NCBI RefSeq assembly: GCF_902170785.1
Contig: NZ_CABHYG010000001.1
Location: forward strand, 1-64,000
Source of the DNA: Yersinia proxima
GTDB lineage: Bacteria > Pseudomonadota > Gammaproteobacteria > Enterobacterales > Enterobacteriaceae
Direction: 5' to 3'
Length of the DNA stretch: 64,000 nt
Part shown: positions 10,401 to 18,364 of the stretch, piece by piece
Numbering within the stretch: the first letter of the stretch is position 1
Layout of the letters: each line of letters opens with the position of its first letter
Translations under genes and position numbers: made by a program
The notes under the pieces: model-generated
What the model was told of the DNA's origin: nothing
Databases searched by the model: none
The model's input: the letters and a program-made list of their open reading frames with translations, nothing else

Positions 10401-11615
10401 GTGAGCTGGCAGATGTTTAAATCTCAATATTTGGTGCGCTTCTGGGCCCCTCTACCCGCGGTAATTGCCGCCGGTATCTTATCGACTTATTACTTTGGTT
10501 TAACCGGTACATTCTGGGCGGTTACTGGTGAGTTCACTCGCTGGGGGGGCCACCTAATGCAGCTGTTTGGCGCGCACCCGCAAGAGTGGGGTTATTTTAA
10601 AGTTATCGGCTTAGAAGGGACGCCACTGGATCGCATCGATGGCATGATGATCATTGGGATGTTTGCTGGATGCATTGCTGCTGCGCTGTGGGCTAACAAT
10701 GTGAAATTGCGCAAACCCCAACATGGTATTCGTATTGCTCAGGCACTGGTCGGTGGCATTATTGCGGGTTTTGGTGCGCGGCTGGCAATGGGGTGTAATC
10801 TGGCGGCTTTCTTTACCGGTATTCCGCAGTTTTCACTGCATGCCTGGTTCTTCGCGCTCGCGACGGCAGCCGGTTCCTATTTTGGTGCCAAATTCACGCT
10901 ATTACCGTTGTTTCGTATTCCGGTGAAATTGCAAAAAGTGACAGCAGCCGCGCCATTAACCCAGCACCCAACCAGGGCTGCGCGACGTTTTCGTCTCGGT
11001 ATGGTGGTGTTTGTTCTGGCGCTGGGCTGGTCATTGATTGAGTTGTTCCGCCATCCAAAATTAGGTATCGCCATGCTATGTGGGATTGGGTTTGGGCTTC
11101 TGATTGAGCGGGCGCAAATTTGCTTTACCTCCGCCTTCCGTGACCTGTGGATAACCGGGCGCACGCACATGGCGAAAGCGATTATTCTGGGAATGGCGGT
11201 CAGTGCTATTGGGATTTTCAGTTATGTGCAACTGGGTGTCGCACCGAAGATTCTATGGGCTGGGCCGAATGCCGTGATTGGCGGTTTACTGTTTGGTTTT
11301 GGTATTGTGCTGGCCGGTGGTTGTGAAACGGGCTGGATGTATCGCGCGGTAGAAGGGCAGATTCACTACTGGTGGGTGGGGCTGGGTAATATTATTGGTG
11401 CCACTATTCTGGCGTATTATTGGGATGACTTTGCGCCGGCATTGGCGACCAATTATGACAAAGTCAACTTATTGGAAACGTTCGGTCCAATCGGCGGGTT
11501 ACTGGTGACTTACCTGATGTTGGCTATCGCTTTTGTGGCCATGTTGTGGTGGGAAAAGCGCTTCTTCCGTCAACAAAAAGCCACTGCATCCACTCTGGTT
11601 AAGGAGCCATCATGA
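10401..11615 (+). CDS. yedE: YeeE/YedE-family inner-membrane transporter
   Basis: A 404-residue polytopic membrane protein, close in length to E. coli YedE (about 401). It shows the internal repeat of this family, seen in GARLAMGCNLAAFFTGI (about residue 125) and GIVLAGGCETGWMYRA (about residue 300), each with a conserved Gly-Cys. Family members move small sulfur compounds such as thiosulfate, or have been linked to selenium metabolism; which applies here cannot be told. It starts at GTG with GGAGGT upstream. It overlaps the next gene by four bases, pairing it with a TusA-like protein as in other enterobacteria. Confidence 0.87.
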   Translation: MSWQMFKSQYLVRFWAPLPAVIAAGILSTYYFGLTGTFWAVTGEFTRWGGHLMQLFGAHPQEWGYFKVIGLEGTPLDRIDGMMIIGMFAGCIAAALWANNVKLRKPQHGIRIAQALVGGIIAGFGARLAMGCNLAAFFTGIPQFSLHAWFFALATAAGSYFGAKFTLLPLFRIPVKLQKVTAAAPLTQHPTRAARRFRLGMVVFVLALGWSLIELFRHPKLGIAMLCGIGFGLLIERAQICFTSAFRDLWITGRTHMAKAIILGMAVSAIGIFSYVQLGVAPKILWAGPNAVIGGLLFGFGIVLAGGCETGWMYRAVEGQIHYWWVGLGNIIGATILAYYWDDFAPALATNYDKVNLLETFGPIGGLLVTYLMLAIAFVAMLWWEKRFFRQQKATASTLVKEPS

Positions 11616-11896
11616 GTCATTCTTCGTCAGTTGATAGTTTAGCCATTGATAGTTCAGTAGCACCTACGGCTATCGTGCCGGATTACCGTTTGGATATGGT
11701 GGGCGAACCCTGTCCATACCCAGCGGTCGCCACACTCGAAGCGATGCCACAACTGAAACCGGGTGAAATCCTGGAAGTGATCAGTGACTGCCCGCAATCT
11801 ATTAATAATATTCCGTTAGATGCCCGAAATTATGGCTATACGGTATTGGATATTCAGCAAGATGGCCCGACTATCCGCTATCTGATTCAGCGCTGA
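11612..11896 (+). CDS. yedF: TusA/SirA-like sulfur-carrier protein (YedF-like)
   Basis: A 94-residue protein with the TusA fold signature GEPCPYPAVATLEAM. The cysteine in the CPxP motif (Cys34) would carry a persulfide or selenium adduct. Compared with the usual 77 residues it has an extra N-terminal stretch of about 17 residues rich in Ser. Its start overlaps the yedE-like stop by four bases, so the two are translated together and probably pass a sulfur or selenium species from transporter to carrier. Confidence 0.87.
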   Translation: MSHSSSVDSLAIDSSVAPTAIVPDYRLDMVGEPCPYPAVATLEAMPQLKPGEILEVISDCPQSINNIPLDARNYGYTVLDIQQDGPTIRYLIQR

Positions 11897-11929
11897 AATG
11901 GGCAATCGATAAGACTGTTAAAGGCGGGT

Positions 11930-12235
11930 TTAACCCGCCAGTAAGGCTTTAATCGGTTTCAAATCTGTTTTAGTTGCCATCAGTTGACGTGCTTCCCAAC
12001 GATCATGACCAGCCTGAACATTAATCCAAAAATCTGAGTCCGTTTCGAACAACGCTGCCAACATCACTGATTCTTCAATACTGATACGGCGTTTACCATT
12101 CAGTATTTCCGCAATGCGGGGACGAGACAGATTTAGGGCTTCCCCCAGTTTTGCCTGAGTGATATTAAGAGGTTTCATAAACTCTTCCTGAAGCATGATG
12201 CCTACAGTGGTTGGTTCACGCGAAATAGTATCCAT
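11930..12235 (-). CDS. higA: HigA-type antitoxin
   Basis: A 101-residue XRE-family protein. The helix-turn-helix lies at about residues 23-60 (ITQAKLGEALNLSRPRIAEI), followed by the HigA-typical segment RISIEESVMLAALFETDSDFW. It binds the toxin and represses the shared operon. It lies eleven bases downstream of the toxin gene on the same strand, which is the toxin-first order of HigBA systems. GGAGG before the ATG gives it a strong ribosome binding site. The pair sits between a metabolic gene pair and the iron locus, as a typical mobile accessory insertion. Confidence 0.92.
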   Translation of the reverse strand: MDTISREPTTVGIMLQEEFMKPLNITQAKLGEALNLSRPRIAEILNGKRRISIEESVMLAALFETDSDFWINVQAGHDRWEARQLMATKTDLKPIKALLAG

Positions 12236-12246
12236 AACACCTCCTG

Positions 12247-12543
12247 CTAATATTTATGTGGATCAAGATAAACATCCTGCGCCGCGCCATCTCGCCAACG
12301 AAAGATTAATCGCCATTGGATATTCACTCGAATACTTGACCACCCTTCCAGTGACCCCGATAAGCGTTCGTAATGATTACTTGGAGGCGCAAATAAGGAG
12401 CGTTCTGTTGTGGCGTATTCGATAAGGTCTAGTTTACGTGCCAAAGCTGACTCTATCGTGAGCGGAATGTCCTTAGCCCGATTTTTATTGAGATGGAATT
12501 GAGCTAAAGAACCCGACTGACCATCTTTAAAATTTTCAATCAT
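12247..12543 (-). CDS. higB: HigB-type toxin (RelE superfamily)
   Basis: A 98-residue protein starting MIENFKDG, matching HigB toxins, which cut mRNA at the ribosome. The C-terminal segment with SIRVNIQWRLIFRW is the typical conserved part with the active-site basic residues. A longer frame begins at 12612, but the ATG at 12543 gives the family length and has AAGGA upstream. It is co-directional with higA and upstream of it. No truncation or frameshift is visible, so the toxin appears intact. Confidence 0.9.
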   Translation of the reverse strand: MIENFKDGQSGSLAQFHLNKNRAKDIPLTIESALARKLDLIEYATTERSLFAPPSNHYERLSGSLEGWSSIRVNIQWRLIFRWRDGAAQDVYLDPHKY

Positions 12544-12672
12544 CCCTGCATCCTTCGTTTTCCCAGTGCAATTATAGTATCTAAAAATGCGCCTGGTAGG
12601 AACGAATTTCATTACATGATGATATGAAATTCATCACTTAACAGAATGAAATACGTTGCATGAATATTGGCT

Positions 12673-13470
12673 TTAACCCTTCACGTTATAAGCAATTGGC
12701 GCTATCAACTCAATCACACCGTTGCGCAGTAGTTCGGTGGGGGGAATGGGTAATGGTTGGGCACGAGAAATCAGGACCATTGCCTCACGATCCAGCATTT
12801 TAGCGCCAGAGCTGGCGAACAACTCTGCAGTTAATACTTTTCCTTTATGATCAACAACAAAGCGTACGTGGCTGATCCCTTCCAGGCGATAGCGCAAGGC
12901 TTCTCGTGGATAGCGTTTATAGCGCGATAGGTGGGCCAGAACATCACTCTGCCATGAGGCTTTCCCACTGATTGCGGCTGAAGCATCGCTGGAAAAAGTC
13001 GCGGTGTTTTTATGACTCTCACCCGGTAATGGCGCGCTGGTGGTTGGGGCCGCCTTCTCTGCGACGACCGGCAGCGGAGTGTCTGTCCGTGGTTTAATCG
13101 GTTCTATTTTTTTCTTCTGTACCACTTTCTCCGGCCGAATAGCATGGGTGCCTTTAGCGGAGTGGGTTAATTTTGGTAACTCTTCCGGCCGTTTTTCGGG
13201 GGGAGCATCATCCGGTGCTGCCATGCTTTGCTGCAGCCCTTGGGGGATTTCGCGAGGGACCGATTTGGCTTGTTGATACAGCGTCAGTTCAATCATTACC
13301 GCCGGGGGCAACACGCCCTGGGGGGCCATTTTATTTATCCAGCCGAGCATAAACGCGGCGGTAAGCAAGTGTAGCCCGACCCCCAACAGCAAGCTGATAC
13401 TCCAGCGTGTCCTGGGCTGCCCGAGGGGTAAATCCATCCTAAATTCATGGTTATTTTTTATTATCGACAT
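12673..13470 (-). CDS. TonB-like energy-coupling protein of the Fus-type locus
   Basis: A 265-residue TonB paralogue. It has a short cytoplasmic N-terminus, one membrane helix (about residues 24-45) and a Pro/Lys/Glu-rich periplasmic linker (about 60-150). The TonB C-terminal domain begins near YPREALRYRLEGISHVRF. It would link the inner-membrane motor to an outer-membrane receptor. It is divergent from the sigma-factor gene of the receptor locus and shares a Fur-box-like site with it, so it is probably a dedicated TonB, comparable to FusB of Pectobacterium. The ATG at 13470 was chosen because GGAAGG lies eight bases upstream. No exbB or exbD gene is nearby, so it must borrow the general ExbBD. 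Confidence 0.85.
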   Translation of the reverse strand: MSIIKNNHEFRMDLPLGQPRTRWSISLLLGVGLHLLTAAFMLGWINKMAPQGVLPPAVMIELTLYQQAKSVPREIPQGLQQSMAAPDDAPPEKRPEELPKLTHSAKGTHAIRPEKVVQKKKIEPIKPRTDTPLPVVAEKAAPTTSAPLPGESHKNTATFSSDASAAISGKASWQSDVLAHLSRYKRYPREALRYRLEGISHVRFVVDHKGKVLTAELFASSGAKMLDREAMVLISRAQPLPIPPTELLRNGVIELIAPIAYNVKG

Positions 13471-13859
13471 AACTGTGTTGCCTTCCTGCAACTCGAATTA
13501 TCTATGATGTATTTATTTGATTAGTAATATTTTTATTATTTATTTTGGGTGTGTTTGGCCAGCTAATAACTCTTTTCCCCAAAAAATAATAAGTGACAGA
13601 TTATACAAATCAATAAACATATTGATAGTTATTGTGATTATCATTTGCATTTGATCGGGTTTTTCGCTTATAACCGCCAGCCTTAGAAGAGTGAAACCCT
13701 ATGGTATTCACCCTCGTTTAATTCGCTGTTTTATTGCTTATTTCACCAGCCTTTTCTACCAGCAAAGTGGGCCACTGGATAAATGTACCTGATGCCGCAG
13801 GGTTGCCGCGTAACTGCCCGTTCGCCGGCCTGAGGCTGTACTGTCTAACGGATGCATTC
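13471..13859. promoter_or_regulatory. divergent control region of TonB-like gene and sigma-factor gene
   Basis: This gap of nearly 390 bases holds the opposing promoters of the Fus-type locus. The first half (13490-13660) is AT-rich and contains the Fur-box-like site described separately. The second half (13730-13859) is GC-richer and could be an untranslated leader of the sigma gene, since an open frame continues upstream of its chosen start. Confidence 0.5.
13630..13648. promoter_or_regulatory. Fur-box-like operator
   Basis: The 19 bases tattgtgattatcatttgc match the Fur consensus GATAATGATAATCATTATC at about 13 positions by eye. The site lies between the TonB-like gene and the sigma-factor gene, so iron-loaded Fur could shut both. 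Confidence 0.65.
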
Positions 13860-14402
13860 ATGGATAAACCGCCATCAAATAAAGTGAGTCTGGCCTATCA
13901 GAACACTTATGGTCAGTTGGTCAGCTTCTTTCGCAAAAGGCTGGATAATGCCAGCGATGCCACGGATCTGTCGCACGATGTCTTTACGCTGTGGCTAAAG
14001 CGAGCGAAACAGACACCTGTCGAGCATTCGCGGGCATTTCTTTTCAAGATTGCTCATCGGGTATTGATTGATCATTGGCGGGCTGCGGGTAAGCAGCGTA
14101 TGGCGCTGGCACAAAGCCATGAAGATGACGAGGCCGAGCAAGAAATGGCACCGTCCGGGGCTGATCCGCAACATGTGCTGGAGCAGCAGCAGCGGTTGAG
14201 TCGATTGGAACAGGCGCTAAATAGCCTTAGCCCCCGCCGTCGTGAGGCTTTTCTGATGCATCGTTTCGACGGTTTATCCCAAATTGAAGTGGCGGAGAGG
14301 ATGGGAATTTCTGTCAGTATGGTCGAAAAACATATTGCGGGCGCATTGCTGCATTGTAAGCGCTACGTTGCTGAACAAGGGAGTGAGCAACATGATGAAT
14401 GA
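13860..14402 (+). CDS. FecI-type ECF sigma factor
   Basis: A 180-residue sigma-70 factor of the iron-starvation ECF group. Region 2 (about residues 15-80) has DATDLSHDVFTLWLKR and HRVLIDHWR. Region 4 (about 115-170) has LSPRRREAFLMHRFDGLSQIEVAERMGIS as helix-turn-helix. Such factors are released by a FecR-type protein when an STN-bearing receptor binds its ligand, and then transcribe the receptor operon. The start at 13860 was preferred over an upstream frame start at 13734 because homologues begin here; the ribosome binding site is weak. It overlaps the FecR-like gene by 11 bases, indicating coupled translation. Confidence 0.92.
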   Translation: MDKPPSNKVSLAYQNTYGQLVSFFRKRLDNASDATDLSHDVFTLWLKRAKQTPVEHSRAFLFKIAHRVLIDHWRAAGKQRMALAQSHEDDEAEQEMAPSGADPQHVLEQQQRLSRLEQALNSLSPRRREAFLMHRFDGLSQIEVAERMGISVSMVEKHIAGALLHCKRYVAEQGSEQHDE

Positions 14403-15360
14403 GAGCCGTTCTCTGAGCGCTGAGATTGATGAGCAAGCGGCGTTATGGTTCAGCCGCAGCCAGGCTCGACGCTTAACCACCCAAGAACAACAGCAACTGG
14501 ATACATGGTTGCAATGCTCCCCCTCCCATGCGCAGGCCTATCGTCAGATGCAGCAGATTTGGGGGGATTGCGCATTAATTCCCCGGCCGGCCAGTGCGCC
14601 ACAACCAGAAAAATCAACCCGCGGTTGGCGGCCCTTGCGCAGTTGTGCCGCCGGGATATTTTTCCTGTTTGCGCTGCTACTGCCGATGAGCCAACTGCCC
14701 TCGTTATTGACTAATGATATGAGTCTGCAGACCACGGATTATAGCCGAGAAATTGTGCTGTCAGATGGCACTCGGGTGCATGTTAATCGCCATTCGCAGG
14801 TGCGTGTTCATTATGCAAAAGATAATCGTCAGCTCTGGTTGGATCAGGGGGAAATTTACCTGCAAGTGGCCGCCAATAAAGCCCGGCCATTTATTGTTTA
14901 CGCGGGTGAGAGCCAGGTGAAAGTGGTTGGAACCGCATTCGATGTGCGCTACGACTTAGGCGAGGTCGCGGTGGCGGTCAAAGAGGGGATTGTCGCCATG
15001 ACCGGCAGGCCGAATATGACAGCAGTTATGCTGCATGCCGGTGATCGGGCGCAGTTGTTGCCGGCGAAGAAGCGCTTGCTGTTGAGCAAAAGTGCGGTGG
15101 CTGAAATTGGTCAATGGCGCAGCGGGCAATTATTGTTCCGTAATCGTCCTTTGGGGGAACTGGTCACTGAATTGCGGCGCTACCGGCCGGGTAAGATTGA
15201 ACTGACCGATACCCGTTTGGCGCAATTACCGGTATCCGGCTCACTGGATTTAAATCATCCAGATGAGTTCCTCGACTCATTACCGTTGCTGCTGGCGGTG
15301 AATGTGGTGCATGACGATCAAGGTAACGTAATGATTTTTAGAGATTTAAATAAAAAGTAA
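14392..15360 (+). CDS. FecR-type anti-sigma / signal transducer
   Basis: A 322-residue membrane protein. The cytoplasmic N-terminal DUF4880 domain (about 1-55) has EQAALWFSRSQA and a short motif for sigma binding. One membrane helix follows at about 85-105, and then the periplasmic FecR domain with ILSDGTRVHVNRHSQV and GTAFDVR. The C-terminal part interacts with the STN domain of the receptor in known systems. GGAG sits eight bases before the ATG at 14392. It lies between the sigma gene and the STN receptor gene, the classic FecIRA order. Confidence 0.92.
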   Translation: MMNESRSLSAEIDEQAALWFSRSQARRLTTQEQQQLDTWLQCSPSHAQAYRQMQQIWGDCALIPRPASAPQPEKSTRGWRPLRSCAAGIFFLFALLLPMSQLPSLLTNDMSLQTTDYSREIVLSDGTRVHVNRHSQVRVHYAKDNRQLWLDQGEIYLQVAANKARPFIVYAGESQVKVVGTAFDVRYDLGEVAVAVKEGIVAMTGRPNMTAVMLHAGDRAQLLPAKKRLLLSKSAVAEIGQWRSGQLLFRNRPLGELVTELRRYRPGKIELTDTRLAQLPVSGSLDLNHPDEFLDSLPLLLAVNVVHDDQGNVMIFRDLNKK

Positions 15361-15381
15361 AAAATAGTTAATTTTATAGGT

Positions 15382-15400
15382 GAGGATAATTCTCATTATC
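15382..15400. promoter_or_regulatory. Fur-box-like operator before the receptor gene
   Basis: The sequence gaggataattctcattatc contains GATAAT and TCATTATC and matches the 19-base Fur consensus at about 14 positions. It lies about 65 bases upstream of the receptor start, next to where an ECF sigma promoter is expected. Confidence 0.65.
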
Positions 15401-15465
15401 ACGTCTTCCCTGATGCTGGTGCTTATTGGCATCGCATTGACATTTCTTAGGGAAGAAATAGCGTG

Positions 15466-18237
15466 ATGATAAACAATAAAAAGAAAGTTTCTGGGGTGCC
15501 TGTTCTCACTGCCTTAGCGCTGGCAACGCTATTAGCGACACAGGGCGTTATGGCAGCGGATGTTTCGTTCAATCTGGCCGTGCAACCGCTGGCGAATGCC
15601 ATTACTCAGGTGGCTCAACAGGGTCAATTACACGTCATTTTCGATGAGTCTGATGTGCGTAATTTGCGCGCTCCGGCTCTCAGCGGCAACTACAGTGCGC
15701 AAGGTGCATTGCAGCAATTGCTGGTGGGTAGTGGATTGGAACTGGTTGCCAGTGGTAAGGGGTATGTCGTCCGCCCCACACTGGTATCAGGGGCTGCGGC
15801 TGGTAGCATGGTGTTGCCAACCACCTCGGTGATGGGTGAGGCCGGTGGGCGTGCAGCTGTAGACAACGTGATGTCCGCTCCGCAAGTAGTGACCTCGGAA
15901 GAGATCCGCCAACGCCCGACGGGTAACGGCAATATCACTGAATTACTGCGCACCAATCCGGCAGTGCAATTCTCCAATAGTGACAACACCAGTCTGACGC
16001 AGGGCGAAATCAAACCCGGAGCCATTTCCATTCATGGTTCGTCGAGCTATCAGAATGCCTACAATCTGGATGGTGTCAGCTTTAACAACGATATCGATCC
16101 GGCCAGCGATGGTAACGGCGAAACTATCACCCGCATTGATAGTAGTGATCAGGGCATGTATATCGATAGCCGTTTGATCGACAGTGTGACGGTGTTCGAC
16201 AATAACATTCCGGTGGAGTTTGGCGGGTTTACTGGCGGTACATTGGATGTCTCCAGCCGTCGTTGGCGTGGCGAGAACAGCGCCCATGCTTTTTACCGGG
16301 AAACTCGTTCGTCGTGGAACAAGGTTTTCACTGATCCGGATATGGAGTTCGATAGCTCGAAAAATGACACTAGCCGCCCGGCGCGTTATCAACCGAAATA
16401 CAATAAGCAAAGTTTTGGTGGCTGGTTTGAAGCAGGCATTACCGACAATATGGGCATTGTATTTTCTGCCTCACAGCGTCTCTCTGATATTCCGACCTAC
16501 ACCACCGGCGGCAGCGGCCTGCAATTAAGCCCGAACAACGAGTTGGAGGTGGTCTCGGTGACCCCAGGCTATCGCAGCCAGAAGCGGGTTTCTGATAACT
16601 ATTTCGCCAAACTTTCCTGGGATGCCAATGAGCGCACCAGTGCCCATCTCTCGGCCAATTACTCCGCTTACACCAGCACACTTTTCTCCAGCAGTGTCAT
16701 TAACTCCGGCTATGACAATGACCATAACGGGCTAAGCACTACGCTCCAGTTGGAGCACCGTTTTGATATTGCCAATCTCGATTTTACCGCCGGTTATCAG
16801 CAACTAAAAGATGAACGCACCAATGATGTAAAAGACTTTTTCACTTTAGAAGACTACATGACCGACTGGCGTAATCCGCAGTTTTATAACAATGGCGGGC
16901 AGGGCGATTTGACCACTCGCCAGAACAGTGCCAGCGCCAAAGGGGTACTGCGTTTTAATGAATTTAATGCCTTAGGCCTGCAACACTCCCCCAATCTTGG
17001 CTTCGAACTGAACAAAACGACCGCCCGATATATCCGTGATCGCGACTATTACCGCTACAAATTCAGTGCTGCGGCGGATGATATCGCCTCTCTGACTGAA
17101 GCCAGTTATATCACCCGCTTCCGCGCCGGTAACTATGAGGCTGGCTACACCAACTACGCGCTGTTTTTGGATGACAGCATGCAGTATGGCCGCTTGACTG
17201 TACGCCCTGGTGTACGTTTGGATCGCGATGATTTTGTTCAGAAAACCAATATCGCTCCGCGCCTGAGCAGCAGTCTTGATCTATTTGGTACTGGTGACAC
17301 TGTGCTGATCGCCGGGGCCAACCGCTACTATGGCCGCTCAATGCTGACTTACGCTTTATACGAAGCGCAGAACGCGGGTATGGAGCATTGCTACTACTTC
17401 TGTTCATTGGACCCATCCGAGAATGATTGGGATGGCGTGAAAGATTTCGAAGGTATCGACAGCTTAAAGACACCGTATAACGATGAACTGAGTTTTGCAC
17501 TCCAGCAACAGGTGATGCAGAGCACATGGCGCTTACAGTATGTGCATCGTGAGGGTTACGACGAAGTACGTAGCCGCACCAAATACCGTAATCCAAACAG
17601 TGCATCACAAGCCCGCATCCGGACTTTTGATAACGGTGGCCGTAGCAGTAACGACCAGGTATCACTCTCGGTCAGCAACAGCAAACCTTGGGAACTGGCC
17701 GCCACAACTCATGCTTTTACCGGCTCACTCACCTGGCAGCAAAGTAAAAGCAATACGCCGAAAGATCAGGGCTATGCCTTCTTTGATCCGAACACCAAGC
17801 TGGATTCAGACAAAGTGTGGTACGACGGCAAAGTGATTAATGCCTCCGATTTGCCATCGACCAATTTCAACTCGCCGTGGCGGCTCAATCTGGAGCTAAC
17901 CAGTGAGTGGCAAGAATATGACCTTACCGTCTATAACCTGTGGCAATGGCGCAGTTCGCGTAATCAAGCAGTGCGCTATCAGAATGAGTATTACACCGAC
18001 ACCAGCACCGGCACTCAGATGCTGAAATACGAAAAAACTCATTTTGCCAGTAACTTCCGCTGGGACACCAAAGTGACCTGGCAGCCCGCATTTGCTTATG
18101 GTGCTGGCATCTCGATTGAGGTGAATAACCTACTCAATAAACGCAATGTTTCCGACACCTTTGTGTATGGCGATCGGGTGCTGCACTCCTATGATCCGGG
18201 CCGCCAATTCTGGCTGCAAGTGAGCTACGACCTGTAA
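15466..18237 (+). CDS. TonB-dependent receptor with STN signalling domain (FusA/YddB-like)
   Basis: A 923-residue outer-membrane receptor. A signal peptide ends near VMAAD (about residue 30). An STN domain (about 32-100) follows, with NLAVQPLANAITQVAQQ. The plug (about 125-260) has YNLDGVSFNNDIDP and EFGGFTGGTLDVSSR, and a 22-strand barrel makes up the rest. The plug motifs resemble the YddB/FusA group rather than siderophore receptors; this is recalled similarity. The last residue is Leu instead of the usual Phe. With the downstream M16 peptidase and ABC protein, it is best read as a receptor for an iron-containing protein, or a product derived from one. The STN domain indicates it also signals its own induction. 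The ATG at 15466 follows a GTG and has AGGGAAG upstream. Confidence 0.88.
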   Translation: MINNKKKVSGVPVLTALALATLLATQGVMAADVSFNLAVQPLANAITQVAQQGQLHVIFDESDVRNLRAPALSGNYSAQGALQQLLVGSGLELVASGKGYVVRPTLVSGAAAGSMVLPTTSVMGEAGGRAAVDNVMSAPQVVTSEEIRQRPTGNGNITELLRTNPAVQFSNSDNTSLTQGEIKPGAISIHGSSSYQNAYNLDGVSFNNDIDPASDGNGETITRIDSSDQGMYIDSRLIDSVTVFDNNIPVEFGGFTGGTLDVSSRRWRGENSAHAFYRETRSSWNKVFTDPDMEFDSSKNDTSRPARYQPKYNKQSFGGWFEAGITDNMGIVFSASQRLSDIPTYTTGGSGLQLSPNNELEVVSVTPGYRSQKRVSDNYFAKLSWDANERTSAHLSANYSAYTSTLFSSSVINSGYDNDHNGLSTTLQLEHRFDIANLDFTAGYQQLKDERTNDVKDFFTLEDYMTDWRNPQFYNNGGQGDLTTRQNSASAKGVLRFNEFNALGLQHSPNLGFELNKTTARYIRDRDYYRYKFSAAADDIASLTEASYITRFRAGNYEAGYTNYALFLDDSMQYGRLTVRPGVRLDRDDFVQKTNIAPRLSSSLDLFGTGDTVLIAGANRYYGRSMLTYALYEAQNAGMEHCYYFCSLDPSENDWDGVKDFEGIDSLKTPYNDELSFALQQQVMQSTWRLQYVHREGYDEVRSRTKYRNPNSASQARIRTFDNGGRSSNDQVSLSVSNSKPWELAATTHAFTGSLTWQQSKSNTPKDQGYAFFDPNTKLDSDKVWYDGKVINASDLPSTNFNSPWRLNLELTSEWQEYDLTVYNLWQWRSSRNQAVRYQNEYYTDTSTGTQMLKYEKTHFASNFRWDTKVTWQPAFAYGAGISIEVNNLLNKRNVSDTFVYGDRVLHSYDPGRQFWLQVSYDL

Positions 18238-18364
18238 TCAAATCTTTGACTAAAAACCATCGGGTTGCTTAGGCGGCCCGATACTTTTTGTTCTGAATCT
18301 TCAGAACTCTGCTTGCAGTTTGTTGATGAAAGCAATTGGCCTTATTTATGAAAAAGAACAAATT

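Noticed and set aside
15943..16410. 155-codon minus frame inside the STN receptor gene
   Set aside because: It is antisense to a clear receptor coding region and has no family features.
17111..17665. 184-codon minus frame inside the receptor gene
   Set aside because: It is a shadow of the receptor reading frame; its composition is not protein-like.
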